The notes under the pieces: generated by a model
Databases searched by the model: none
Seen by the model: the letters and a program-made list of their open reading frames with translations, nothing else
Told to the model about the DNA's origin: nothing
In this document: one piece after another, positions 9,549 through 23,021 of the stretch
How positions within the stretch are numbered: position 1 is the stretch's first letter
Layout: every line of letters starts with the position of its first letter
Assembly: GCA_002633025.1 (NCBI GenBank)
Contig: NMRB01000891.1
Coordinates: forward strand, 1-64,000
Source: Notospermus geniculatus
Lineage: Eukaryota > Nemertea > Pilidiophora > Heteronemertea > Lineidae
Reading direction: 5' to 3'
Length of the DNA: 64,000 nucleotides
Translations under genes and position numbers: made by a program

Positions 9549-12500
9549 ATTCCTCCTGTACTTCAAGAAGGAGAGGTTCCAGAGATCTGCACATTCCGTC
9601 AGCTGCTCGCCGCAAGACCCCTGGGAGATGATGACGCAGTGTTCTCAGACATGGACACGTCAGGTAGCAATGTCTTCGATAACGAAATGGACTATCCCGA
9701 CAACTTACAAACCCAAGCTATGGCACCACAAATGGGAAAAACGCTCAGTCCGTCGTATGAAAGTCGAACGCATCGCCACAGGAGCGAAAGTTTCACAACG
9801 TTTGTCGATGCCGCGAATGGTGTACCTACTTCCGATCATTCTCAGTTGTTGAATTCTGCAAACGTTGTGAGTACAGCTTCGGAGCTTTTCTCACGAGCAG
9901 ACGCACGGTCTTCCACTTCGCCCACATCTCGTACCATTCCAAGGCAAGGCTCCTTGCAGACGATAGTTACATCGTCGGAGGACGCCACATCGGGACCGAA
10001 AGGATCAGTGCAAGCAATTCCTGTGATACAGCCTTCCACTGGTAAAAAGATGAGTCTGGTACAGGCTCTACAGAGTGGCTTCCTCGATATTCAAAACGAG
10101 CAGTATCGCGATCCTCATAGCGGTCGCTACATTCCTTTGCCCGAGGCTGTGAAGTTGGGGTACATCGACCCGCAGCTTATGGAAGAGTTGAATCAGAATA
10201 TTGGGTTGAAGGATCCAAAAACGGGCAAAACATTGACTCTCCTCGAAGCAATCCAAAAGGGGTTGTATAACCCAGTCACTGGAACAATTACGGATCCACG
10301 CACAAAACAGACCAGTACGGTGGAGGAAGCCGCCAGGAGGGGGTTAATTTCCCCAACTGCTGCTTCTAAACTAGCACCACCTGTGACAACTGTATCCTCC
10401 ACAACTGAATCTCAGGCAGTTTATGGGGCGACAAGCGCCCTGGATGCTCAGCCATATCTCCCTATCAGTGATGTGATATCAAAAGGACTGTATGATAAAA
10501 AGTCGAAAAAGTTCATCGATCCCATATCAAAGGAAAAACTAGATCTTGCTCAGGCAGTCCAGCGAGGTTTGATTGACCCAAGATCCAAGGATATTGTGCA
10601 CCCTGTCACTGGGCAGAAGCTCTCATTGGAGGATGCGGTCGCGAAAGGTGTTATTGACCCCAAAACTGGGGAATATTTCAACAAACAGACCAAGGAAAAA
10701 ATGGATTTGGAAGAAGCTGTTAAGGAAAATTTAATATCAAAACCTACTGCATTACCCGAGGCCTTGAAGGAAGGCATCATGGATGCTTACGGAACGGTAC
10801 GACCGACTCAAGCTGGAAAGAAGTATACTCTTCAGGAGGCAATCAGTCGTGGCATCTTGGACACGGACACAAAGTGTATCATTGATGCCAAGACTGGTGA
10901 AGTGCTCTCGCTTCTGGAGGCTATACAGAGGGGCCTGATTGACATCACAGGCAAGTTTATGGATCCCAAAACTGGGGCAAGGATGTCCCTCACTGATGCT
11001 GTCAATGACGGACAACTTAAACTGGTCAGTAGGGATGTTTCATTTGGAGACACTGGCATTGCTGATACTGCAACTGGAGAGAAACTAACACTGCCCGAGG
11101 CTATTCAGAGAGGAGTCATCGACCCCATGACCGGTGTCTACTTAAACAACAAGTCTGGTAAAAAAATGAACATTGATGAAGCTATGAAAAAGGGATTTAT
11201 CGGTGCTAAACTCGGTCAAAAATTGCTGGGTGACTCTGGATTGAGGGATAACTTCGGCGATGCTGTGTCTGTGATGGATGCTATCACGAAAGGATACCTT
11301 GACCCAGAGACCGGGCGTATCAGTGACCCAGATTCTGGACGTGCCATGACATTGCAAGAGGCTGCTGCATCTAATTACTTAACTGGAGAAAAAGCTGAAA
11401 TGTTGATGGAGCTAACGAGCCCAATGGTTGCTACGACAACCATAACAACTCAAATCAAACCAGCAGGTCAAGCACTCGAACCGACAAAAACTCAGTTAGG
11501 TGTATCAAAGTTGGTAACAGAAGGTATTCCTTTCCCAGCTGCTCAGAGAGCAGGGTTGGTGGACTTGACGACGGGTACTTTCAAGGACCCAAAAACTGGG
11601 AAGAGTATGTCAATAGACAGTGCTATCCGCCAAGGTCTGCTGCAACCGGAATGGGCCGCCAGACAGAACGGTGTTGAGAACGGAACCGATGAGTTCTCGC
11701 TACGGAAACTTACCAAACCCACCAGGAAAGTGGACGAGAAAGGTGGTATCAGCTTGGAGGATGCCCTTCAGCAGGGATTACTGAGTGAAGCAACGGGCTG
11801 CTACAGAGATCCAGCCGTAACTGGTGCTAGGCGTATATCCCTAGAGGATGCCATAGCACACGGTCACATCAACCCTGAATCAGCCGTGGTGATCGATCCA
11901 AACACTGGTGAACCAATGGACCTCCAGGATGCCATTGATAAAGGTTTACTCGGCGCTACAGGCCAGGTCACATCACCAGTGAAAGCCACTCGAACCTCGC
12001 TCCAAGAAGCTCTAGAGAAAGGTGTCATCACGCCTATCAAACCTGGAACCATACCGGAAGAGAGTCGACTTATTGGAACCAAGAGGATGGAAGTGACTGC
12101 GTTCCTTGATCCCAGAAGTGGCCGTGAGATCCCACTTCATGAGGCCGAGGCAAGGGGTCTCGTGGACACAGTTGCTGGAACATGCAGGGATCCCAGAACT
12201 GGTGAGATCTTGTCAATAAGCGATGGAGTCGACCGAGATTTGATCAAAGTTGAGGAAGTTGATGCCAGCATGGATGATCGGCCTGATACAACATGCGTCA
12301 AAGAGACCAAGGCATTCACAATCACTGGTGTCATTGACCCCAAGACGGGCGAAGAGATCAACATCAGTCAAGCCATCAATGAAGGAGTGCTGGACCAGAG
12401 GACTGGACACTATGTCACCAAGGACCCGACAGGGAAGAGGGTCAAAATACCCTTAGATGAAGCAATCAGTAAGGGTTTAGTCATTGCCACCCAAGCCCCT

Positions 12501-15500
12501 GCTGGCGCACCTGCAAAACCAGGTATTACCCAAGCAACTAAGACACTCTCTGTCAAAAGTGTCTTTGACCCTGTCTCAAAGCGAGATATTTCTGTCAGTG
12601 AGGCTGTCAGGAAAGGCTTGGTTGACCAATCACGTGGCGTCTATGTTCATCCAATCACTGGAGAGAAGATGCTGATCACGGATGCAATCAAGAGGGGCCT
12701 GGTGAACGCAGAGGAAAGCAAAGGAGAGAAGGGAGCGGAAGACCTTGAAATTCCCATGAACACAATCGTCACATCCAAGGACACTGCCATGACAGTCACC
12801 GGTGTGGTAGATCCAAGAACTGGTGAGGAAATCTCTGTATCTGATGCCCTAAAGGAAGGCCTGCTGGACCAGAGAACTGGTCAGTATACTAATCCAGTGA
12901 CAGGCCGCATTATGTCAATCAGCGAAGCAATTGATCAAGGGTTAGTCAAAGCAGAGGCAGACGTAGATCGCACTCCAGCAGACGTGAGTATGCAGTCTTT
13001 CAGAACAGCCGACGATTTGGGAGACATCGAGGGAACATTGCTGCATTCCGAATCGAAGAGTTTTGATGTCACAGGTGTCCTTGACCCCTCTACTATGGAG
13101 ACGGTCAGCCTGCCAGAAGCTGTAGCCCGAGGTCTTGTCGACCCTGATGAAGGGACGTATACCAATCCACAGACTGGTGAACAGATGTCAGTATCAGATG
13201 CATTTAACAAAGGTCTCATGCAGGGTAAGAAGTCGACCCGAACGATTGACAGGGGGATCCTGAGTGTGCAATCTAAGATCAAGTTGCCTGGGGATGGCGA
13301 GCTTGTCGAAGAAGAGATCACTGGTGTGAAAGATCCTAGAACTGGGAAGTTTGTCAGCCTCGACACTGCCAAGAAGGCTGGCATCATTGATGAACAAGCT
13401 GGAATCTACAGGAATCCCATCACGGGTAAGACGATGACAATAGACCAAGCACATGCTCAAGGTCTGATCAAGAAATCACCAGTGCGTAGAGATAAGATCA
13501 TTTCGGTGAAGGACCCAAGAACTGGGAAAATGATCAGTTTGGATACAGCCAAGAAGGCAGGAATCATCGACGAAGAGGCAGGACTATACAAAAATCCCAT
13601 CACAGGGAAAACAATGACTTTAGACGAGGCAGCTGCGATTGGATTGATCAAGAGAATACAAGTCCAACCTGAGAAGGCCCCAAGCAAGATTTCCTTTGAA
13701 GATGCTATGAAATTAGGCCTTATTGACACTGATTCTGGAACATTCCGTGATCCTGTCACTGGTGAGATAATGCCACTAGCAGACGCCATAAGCCAGGGTT
13801 TGATCGATGGTAAAGCGCCTGCTCTTCATGATCTCAACACTGGTAGGAAGATACCACTGGATGAAGCCATTAACAGAAAACTCATTGATCCTAAAACAGG
13901 CCGGTTGAACCAGTTCAAAGCCAAGTCCATGGGTCTCAATATTGCTGAAGATTCCAAGCCAGGAGCAGAACGTAAGCCTTTGAATTTTGAAGATGCTGTG
14001 AAGTGTGGTCTCCTCGATGCTAAAACTGGTGAATTCACAGATGCTCTGACTGGAGAGAAAATGACATTGGAGGATGCCGTCAAAGAGAATTTGATTGATG
14101 GGAAGTCAATATCTATCACAGACATGAGTACTGGGCAGAGGATGTATCTGGAAGATGCGATAGCCTCTGGTGTTGTCGATGGAAAGACTGGGGAGGTCTG
14201 TGACAGTGTGACTGGTCAGCGTCTACTGACTCTTGACGATGCCTTGGAATCTGGTCTGGTAGAGAGTACATTTGACCCCAAGACAGGAGAAGTGCTTGAC
14301 CTTGAATCAGGACGCAAGGTCAGCATCTCGGAGGCATTGCAAAGTGGTACCATGGATGACAAGGTCAAAGTCTATGATCCCAAGACGGGGAAACATATCT
14401 CCTTGGATGAGGCAAAAAAGAAGGGGATTATCGATAAGTCAAAGGGTACCTACGTTGACAGAGAAACTGGGAAGAAAATGACTGTGAAGGATGCCGCTAA
14501 GTTGGGGCTGTTGGCTGTTGTTGGTGCACCTGTTCTGGCTGGGAAGGCTGTCTATGATGCCGTGAAGGCCCAGAAAGAGAAGAAGAAAGGGAAGATGTGG
14601 ACGAAACCAGAGTTGCCCTCAAATGTCAGTGTTGATGAGGAAAGTGGAATGATAGTGGATAAGGATACCGGAAGGCGGCACTCACTCGGTACGGCAGTAG
14701 AAGAAGGTATCATTGCTCCTGAAGCTGCTGCGGCATTGAGGTCGCTACAATATGATGACGATGTCGAAATGGCTCCACCTCTTCCACCAAAGCAGCGGAG
14801 GGCGAGTGAACAGGCTCGGGATGCCATCAGCGAGGAGTTACAGAGTATGGATGCTGACATCAATTGGCAGACGAAGGAGATAACTGATGTGACCACTGGA
14901 GAGAAACTCACAACCGATGAAGCTGTAGAAAGGGGTCTGATCGATTCACGGATCGCCCAGTTGATTGAGTCAACACCATCTGCCCCTCGTCCAACCCAGG
15001 ACAAATGGACTCTGAATGAACTGATGGACCAAGGGCTGGTGCTGGCACCTATTGGCAGGATCAAGGATCCATCTTCTGGGAAGCACATGACGGTTAAGGA
15101 AGCCATCACCCTTGGTATCATTGATCCAAACAACTCCACTGTACTCGATCCCAAGTCAGGCAAACCTATGACACTTGCCCAAGCAATACAGAGAGGCATA
15201 TTTGACCCTCATAGTGGAGCATTCCGAGATCCAGTCACAGGAGGCTCAGTCAGCTTTGCAGAAGCTGCTCATCATGGCTGTATTCCATCTGCATCAGAAC
15301 CAATGGCCAAGAAGCCAACATTGGAAGAAGCCGTTGAACAGGGCTTGGTGGATCCAAAGACCGATACCTACACTGATCCATTTACAGGAGAGAAGCTCTC
15401 AGTTGCTGAAGCAATGCAGAAGAACCTTCTTGCTTCCCCTAGAGATGCAGTACCCATGGCACTGTCTGATGCAATCCAGAAGGGATTGTTCAATGATGAG

Positions 15501-18500
15501 TCTGGCATTTTCACAGACAGTAAGACAGGCAGCAGGATGAAGTTGCAGCAGGCATTGGATGCTGGTCTGATTGATAGCTCCTCGACATTGTACGACACAG
15601 AAAGTGGAAGGCTGATGACTCTGCAGGAAGCCATTAATGCTGGAAAGATTGAGACTAACACTGGAAAATTTGTCGATCTCAAATCGGGGAAAAAGATGTC
15701 ACTCAAGTATGCTGCAAAGCTTGGGCTGTTGGCGACAGTCGGCCCGCCATCACCAGGTGCAATGTCAGTCACAGAAGCAAGCCAAACTGGTCAGAAGCGT
15801 GTCAGACGTGTCAAACCAAAGGATCGGAAGGTGCCAACAAACTTATCACCTGCCCTGGCAGTTGCACCAGAGAGTTCAGTCACATACCAAGAAGGTATCT
15901 TGACAAAAGTCATTGATCCAGAAACCATGGAATGGACGACTATTCAGACTTACACGACAGAAGAGGAGCGCAAACCTAAGGGGATGCCGATATTTGAAGC
16001 GATCAAACGAGGATGGCTAGATCCCAAAACTGGCATGTTCAAGCCCCCAAAGCGAAAGAAGGCTGTCACACTGGAATACGCAATCAAAGAAGGTCTCCTT
16101 GATCCAACATCTGCCAATTTCATCGAACCTAGAACCAATGCAAAAGTCACACTCAGTGAAGCTATCAAGAAAGGTTTGGTTGATCCCACTGGTGGGTGTC
16201 TAGAACCAGTCACCAGCCGCAGACTCAACATGAAGGAGGCTATCAGTAGAGGCTACATAGTGGAGGCCGTGAACACCAAGCCGAATGTGAAGAAGATTGT
16301 CGTGGAGAAAGAGAATGTGAAATTCCATGTTGACTCGGTGGTTGATCCAAGAAATGGCGCTGCCTTGTCTCTGAATGATGCGGTGAAAAAAGGCATTATC
16401 AACATCCCCAGAGGTCAGTATGTGAACCCAGATACTGGCGAGACAATGCCCGTCAATATTGCTGTGGAAAATGGACTCATCAAGGGTCGAATTCTAGAAC
16501 GACGATCATCAGTTGAAGAGTACGTGAAAGATGCAGATGGTAACCTTGTTGTCGAGACGGGCTCAAAAGTTCTCTTTGGTGGTGCTCAGGAACCAAAGGT
16601 GTCTGGTATTGTTGACCCAAGGACAGGCGAGGAGCTCACTGTCGAAGAGGCCATAAAGCAAAACATCATTGACAAGGATGCCAAAGTCTACATCAATCCG
16701 TTGACAAAAGAGGAGATGCCAATTGAAGAAGCTGCAAATCAAGGGTTGGTGAAGTTTGAACCAGTGAGCACCATTCCACCTGCTGTTGTTGACCTGGGAA
16801 AACTGACGTGTACTGATCCGAAGACAGGTGAAGCCATACCTCTGCAGGAAGCCTTGGAGAAGGGAATTGTGAAGGCCAAGTCTGCTGTCCTTGGTGGCAC
16901 GGTCGATGCGAAGCATGGCTTGTATATCAACCCTCAAACTGGTGCCACGATGCCCATTGCAGAGGCCGTCAAGAAAGGGCTCATCAGTCTGGAGTCTGGA
17001 TTGCCTGGTAGTAAAGAACCAATCATCATAACGCCAGAAGGCGAGGTCATGGATACCAAGGCACTGAGAGTAACACCAGTGAGTGCAAAAGCGGGTGAAG
17101 TACAAAGTGCAGCTGACCTCAGAGAAGTTGTAGATCCAAGAACTGGACAGTCACTCAGCCCTGCTGAAGCCATTGCCAAGGGCATCATTGACTTGGAGAA
17201 GGGAAAATACGTTGATCCTGCCAGTGGTCAGTCGATGTCCATTGAGGAGGCCATTGATAGAGGATTTGTAGCCAAGGCAGAAGCTCCCATCAAGTCTGCC
17301 TTGGATATCAAATCTGTGAAGGATCCAAGAACTGGTGAGACTATAAGTGCTGCTGAAGCTGTTGCTAAGGGTATTGTGGACTTGGAGAAGGGAAAATTCA
17401 TCGATCCATCTTCTGGGCGGGCCATTTCCCTACAAGAGGCAGCCGACCATGGGTACATTGAGAAAGCTCATCTACCTGTTCCGGCCATTGCAGAAATCAG
17501 GGAGGTCAGAGATCCTCAAACTGGCGAGAAGCTCACTGTAGCTGAGGCAGTGGCCAGAGGCATCATAGACAAGGAAACTGGGAAGTATGTTGACCCAAAG
17601 ACCGGCCAATCTATGCCACTCCAGGAGGCTGTCAGGAAAGGCCTTGTTGAAAAGGCTGATAAGCCACTTGTAACTGCCATGGAAATCAAAGCTGTAAAGG
17701 ACCCCAAGACAGGCGAGTCTCTGACAACTGCAGATGCAGTTGCAAGAGGCATCCTCGACTTTGAGAAGGGGAGGTACATTGACCCGTCAACAGGCAAGTC
17801 CATGCCAATTGAAGAGGCGCAGCAGAAAGGTTTGGTAGCCAAGATTGATGAACCAGTGAAAAGACTCACAGATATCAAACACGTCATTGATCCGCTGACT
17901 GGTGAAACCTTGAGTCCAACTGAAGCTGTTGTCCGTGGTATCGTTGATTTGGAGAGAGGCAGATATGTTGACCCTACGACCGGGAAGTCTGTCTCCATGC
18001 AAGATGCCATCAGGAAGGGCTTGATTGAGACAGTCGAAGCACCATTGAAAACCATTGCCGATATCAGAACCGTCAAAGACCCGAGAACTTACGAAGCACT
18101 CACGCCAGCTGAGGCTGTCGCTAGAGGTATTCTGAACCTGCAGACTGGAAAGTACATCGACCCAATGACAGGTAAAGCTATGTCCATCGAAGAAGCTGCT
18201 GAGAAAGGCCTGGTAGACAAAGCTGAGATCCCAATGTGGTCAGCCATTGACATTGCTGGGGTCACTGATCCCAGGACTGGAGAGTCGCTGACCACTGCTG
18301 AGGCCATCAAGCACGGAATACTTGACGTCAGTGGAGGGAAGTACATTGATCCTATCACAGGGGAGGAAATCTCAATCCAGGATGCTGTGAATCAAGGTCT
18401 TGTACATGAAGTTGATGCTGATGTCAAGACACCAGATGATATCAGGGCTGTTCGAGACCTGAAGACTGGGGAGATCCTCACTCCTCAAGAGGCAGTCGCT

Positions 18501-21500
18501 AGAGGGCTTATCAACCTGGAGAAGGGAACTTACAGAGATCCAGTTACTGGTCAGCATATCTCAATGCAGGAAGCCGTGAGGAAAGGCCTTGTGGACAAAG
18601 CAGAAAAACCACAGAGAACGCTCTCTGATATCAAGGAAGTCCGCGACCCCAAAACTGGTCAAGCGCTCACACCTGCTGAAGCTGCAGCAAAGGGCATCAT
18701 CGACATCAAACATGGGCGCTACATCGACCCACTTTCTGGCCAATCCATTTCAATAGATGAAGCAATATCTAAAGGTCTAGTTCTAGAGGAGATTGCCCCA
18801 ATCAAGTCAGCTGTTGATATAAGACAAGTTAAAGATCCTCGAACTGGGGAATACCTCAGCCCAGCTGAAGCCATAGAAAAGGGCATTATCGATCTGGACA
18901 CTGGGAAATACATAGACCCTACCTCTGGGCAGTCTATAACAATAGAGGAGGCTGTAGAACAGGGGTTGTTGGACAAAGCTGAGGAACCTGTGCGAGATAC
19001 AAGGGACCTGAAAGAGGTAACAGACCCCAGAACTGGTGAAGCCATCACTCCTGAAGAGGCCGTGGCCAGAGGTATCGTTGATCTCAAGAAAGGCACGTAC
19101 AATGATCCGACTTCTGGGAAGTCGATTCCCTTGAGGGAAGCTGTCATGAAAGGTCTCATTCAGAAGGTCGAAGCACCCATCAAAACGCTTGCAGAAATCA
19201 AGGCAGTGAAAGACCCAAGGACAGGGGAGACCATCAGTACTGAGGAAGCCGTTGCAAGGGGTGTCATTGATGTCGAAAGAGGTCTTTACGTTGATCCAAG
19301 CTCTGGTCAAGCAATGCCAATCCAGGAGGCCATCAACCAAGGTTTTGTCGACAAGACAGGCAAACCGATCAAGACCGTCAAAGAAATCCAGAAGGTTACC
19401 GATCCACACACAGGTGAACCTCTGAGAGTCCTGCGGAGGCGATAGCAAGGGGCATAATTGATCTCAAGACAGGAGAATACATCGATCCGAAAACTGGCCA
19501 GGCTATATCCTTAGCTGAGGCTGCAGACAGGGGCCTGATTGATCGAACGGGATTGCCCTCCATGCGTGATGTTGAGCTGGCCCCAGGTGAAAAGAGCCTA
19601 ATTATCCACTGTGTAAATGATCTGAGAACTGGCACGGAGGTCCCGATAGCCGCTTTAGCCGAGTGTTTCAATCTTGATCAGGGGACATTCGTTGACCCGG
19701 CAAGTGGTAATGAAGTCACCATACAAGAAGCCATTGACAAGGGCCTACTGAATGCCACCTTGGTGGCATTGTCTGAAGATGGAAAAGTCATTGTGGAATG
19801 CGCCACCCAAGATATCACCGGATATGACGTCAAGTCGGTTGTGGATTCATCCACAGGGCAGAAACTACCAATCAGGGATGCTGTGAAGAAGGGTCTTATT
19901 GATCTCAGAGCTGGGAAATTCATTGATGCTGTTACTGGTGAAAAGATGGGCATTGAAGATGCTATTTCAGAAGGCAAAATCAAAGCCAAGAAGCTGAAGC
20001 ACCTCCCAGGAATGATGGACCAACCTGTTGATCACTATGTTCTTGACATTGGCGAGTCAACTGATGAGGAAATGGATACAGGGCGACCAAGTGGACCAAT
20101 GACTGTCACGCAAGCTATCAAAGAGGGTTGGGTCGATTCAGAGAAAGGTGAATTNNNNNNNNNNNNNNNNNNNNNNNNNNNNNNNNNNNNNNNNNNNNNN
20201 NNNNNNNNNNNNNNNNNNNNNNNNNNNNNNNNNNNNNNNNNNNNNNNNNNNNNNNNNNNNNNNNNNNNNNNNNNNNNNNNNNNNNNNNNNNNNNNNNNNN
20301 NNNNNNNNNNNNNNNNNNNNNNNNNNNNNNNNNNNNNNNNNNNNNNNNNNNNNNNNNNNNNNNNNNNNNNNNNNNNNNNNNNNNNNNNNNNNNNNNNNNN
20401 NNNNNNNNNNNNNNNNNNNNNNNNNNNNNNNNNNNNNNNNNNNNNNNNNNNNNNNNNNNNNNNNNNNNNNNNNNNNNNNNNNNNNNNNNNNNNNNNNNNN
20501 NNNNNNNNNNNNNNNNNNNNNNNNNNNNNNNNNNNNNNNNNNNNNNNNNNNNNNNNNNNNNNNNNNNNNNNNNNNNNNNNNNNNNNNNNNNNNNNNNNNN
20601 NNNNNNNNNNNNNNNNNNNNNNNNNNNNNNNNNNNNNNNNNNNNNNNNNNNNNNNNNNNNNNNNNNNNNNNNNNNNNNNNNNNNNNNNNNNNNNNNNNNN
20701 NNNNNNNNNNNNNNNNNNNNNNNNNNNNNNNNNNNNNNNNNNNNNNNNNNNNNNNNNNNNNNNNNNNNNNNNNNNNNNNNNNNNNNNNNNNNNNNNNNNN
20801 NNNNNNNNNNNNNNNNNNNNNNNNNNNNNNNNNNNNNNNNNNNNNNNNNNNNNNNNNNNNNNNNNNNNNNNNNNNNNNNNNNNNNNNNNNNNNNNNNNNN
20901 NNNNNNNNNNNNNNNNNNNNNNNNNNNNNNNNNNNNNNNNNNNNNNNNNNNNNNNNNNNNNNNNNNNNNNNNNNNNNNNNNNNNNNNNNNNNNNNNNNNN
21001 NNNNNNNNNNNNNNNNNNNNNNNNNNNNNNNNNNNNNNNNNNNNNNNNNNNNNNNNNNNNNNNNNNNNNNNNNNNNNNNNNNNNNNNNNNNNNNNNNNNN
21101 NNNNNNNNNNNNNCGAGAAGAAGCTGAAGTCATTGGCCTGTTGGATAAACGGAATGACGTCTTCGTTGATCCACAGACCGGTGACAAAATGCCGTCTGCT
21201 GAAGCTGAGAGGCGTGGCCTGTTGAAGCCATCTGCACAAGAGCAGCCCATGGTAATTGAAGAGGCTGTGGCCAAGGGCTTGTTGGATCCTGTGTTCGGCA
21301 TCTTCACTGATCCGAAGACTGGAGAACAGATGAACTTGTCTGAGGCTGCTGAGAAAGGTCTGGTCAAGATGACTGAAAGTGGAAAAGCAATGACCGCAGA
21401 AGAAGCGCAGGCCAGAGGACTCATTGACAGAGAAACTGACCTGTTCACACACCCGGACACTGAAGAAGTAATTTCACTTGACGAAGCACTCATGAAAGGA

Positions 21501-22853
21501 TACATTCAGGCCAAGCCAGAAAAGTCAAGCGTCACATTTGAAACTGCCCTTGAACAAGGCCTCATCGATCCCAAAACAGGTGAATACGTGGACCCCAAAA
21601 CAAAGAAGAGGATGAAGTTGGAAGATGCTGTGAAATTTGGTAAAGTTCGTCTGACTCAACCTGGTGTTGCTATGCATCCAGAAGAAGCCATTGCAAGAGG
21701 CTTACTCGATCTGAGCCAAAACCAGTACACTGACCCTGTGACCAGTGACTCCATGACCTTGGAAGAAGCTGTGATGAGAGGCTTGCTGAAACCCAAACCC
21801 GAGGAGGGCAGTGTGTCCTTCGATGAAGCTCTAGCAAAGGGTCTACTTGACCTGAAGAAGCACCAATTTCGGGATCCAGTCACCGGACGAACCATGCCTC
21901 TTGAGGAAGCTGTACTACAGGGCAAACTGCGACTCACTGAACCAGGCCATACTATGAGTATGGAGGAAGCAGAAGCAAGAGGCTTGTTGGACAAGGATGG
22001 CCGTGTCTTCATCAATCCACAGACTGGGGAAGAGATGCTAGTTAGTGAGGCGCTCATGGAAGGCTTCCTGAAGGTATCAGCCAAGGACGGCATTCCATTC
22101 GACGAAGCTGTCGAACGCGGGCTGTACGATGCAGACACTGACACATTCACTGATCCAAAAACAAAGAAGAAACTGACACTTGAAGATGCAATCAGACGCG
22201 GAAAGGTGACACTGACAGAGAATGGTCAGAGTATGAGCGTTGAGGAAGCTGCTGTACGTGGACTGATCAACCCTGACACCAGTGAATTCACGAACCCTGT
22301 CACTGGTGAAAGTATGAGCATCGATACTGCCATCTTGAAGGGACTTCTGAAACCCATGGGCGAAGAGGAAGGAATTCAGTTCAGCGTCGCGTTGAAGGAC
22401 GGGCTGTACGACATGAAAACGAAGGAATTCGTGGATCCCAAGACTGGCGATAGAATGACACTCGACGAAGCCGTACGTTCTGGAAAACTGCAACTCTCAG
22501 ATCTGAGCAAACCGATGTCTGTCGACGAAGCCATTGCTCGTGGTCTGCTGAATGAGGTGACAGGGGAATTCACCCATCCTGTCACTGGTCAGAAAATGTC
22601 CCAGGACGAAGCACTAGCCAAGGGATACCTGCGGGCACGTCGTCCGTCTGATCTCCCAGGGGTTACGACTCAGGAAGCCACGGTCTACAAAACAGAGCCT
22701 GGATATCACATCAGTCCTAGTGGAATGGTTGCCGATGCTGCCGGTCGCAAAATACCCATCCAGAAAGCTGTCGAAGAGGGAATCATCAAAGTCGAGGCAC
22801 AGAGGGAAGAGTCTATTCCAGAAATAAGTAAACGTGGTAAACCAGCTGACAAG
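9549..22853 (+). CDS. MACF1/DST: Giant exon 1: plakin-repeat region
   Basis: The exon begins at IPPVLQEGEVPEICTFRQLL after CTGCTTCAG. A Ser/Thr-rich disordered linker (about 150 residues, to 10020) follows, then a nearly unbroken array of plakin repeats of about 38 residues (GLID..TG.Y.DP.TG..MS..EA...GLI), on the order of 100. A hydrophobic LGLLAVVGAPVLAGKAVYDAV segment sits at about 14500-14565. A regular 13-unit super-repeat spans 17106-19561. The frame is broken at 19422-19428 and by an assembly gap at 20155-21113, after which a second repeat type with K(V/L)RLT-type linkers runs to about 22650. It ends ...KPADK|GTAGGT at 22853. Plakin repeats in this family form globular domains that bind intermediate filaments or other partners; the partner here is unknown. 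Confidence 0.92.
17106..19561 (+). repeat. 13-copy plakin super-repeat, 63 residues (189 bp) per unit
   Basis: Thirteen consecutive units each span exactly 63 residues and share the frame ..DI+.V.DP+TGE.L(S/T).AEA(V/I)A+GI(I/V)D...G.Y.DP.(T/S)G.(S/A)M.(I/L).EA...GLV.KAE.P(I/V)K. Each unit is made of plakin-repeat halves plus a fixed linker. Unit length is constant although the codons have diverged, so this is an old array kept under structural constraint and not a recent minisatellite. The last unit contains the frameshift near 19424. Confidence 0.92.
19422..19428 (+). other. Frameshift in giant exon 1 (probable AG dinucleotide duplication)
   Basis: The frame reading ...DPHTGEPL stops 8 codons later at TAG (19443-19445). 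The correct continuation SPAEAIARGIIDL lies two bases on. All other units have GE.LSPAEA with constant 63-residue length, so removing one AG from CTGAGAGT restores both frame and length. That argues for a 2-base insertion and not a 1-base loss. It is more likely a sequencing or assembly error than a real lesion, because the frame stays open for 730 bases up to the gap. Confidence 0.85.
20155..21113. other. Assembly gap, 959 N
   Basis: A run of N inside giant exon 1. The frame is open on both sides and plakin repeats flank it, so missing sequence is probably more plakin repeats. True length is unknown. Confidence 0.95.
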
Positions 22854-23021
22854 GTAGGTCATTTAATCTCTCCCCATTCATTCCAGCTTTTTAGTGGTAG
22901 CTTAACTTGTCCTGGTGATGAATATTTTTCAGATTTTTGCCATTCTTTCTCCTCCATACCTCCTTGTTTGGTAATGGACTCTGTCAATTTTGATATTTCT
23001 CTCAACCAGCTTGCATTACAG
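22854..23021 (+). other. In-frame 168-bp intron between the giant exons (exitron-like)
   Basis: The donor is AAG|GTAGGT and the acceptor TTGCATTACAG|GTGG, with a pyrimidine-rich interior. Length is 168 (3 x 56), phase 0, and there is no stop codon. Translated, it gives a Phe/Ser/Cys-rich stretch (for example FSDFCHSFSSIPPCLV) unlike the repeats on either side, while K|VVSFDDVDVSTLLI joins smoothly. A second AG at 23008-23009 would keep four more codons in frame. Confidence 0.78.

Noticed and set aside
17106-19561. CRISPR-like or satellite array
   Set aside because: Units are coding, diverged at silent positions and have no spacer structure. They are plakin super-repeats in an animal gene.
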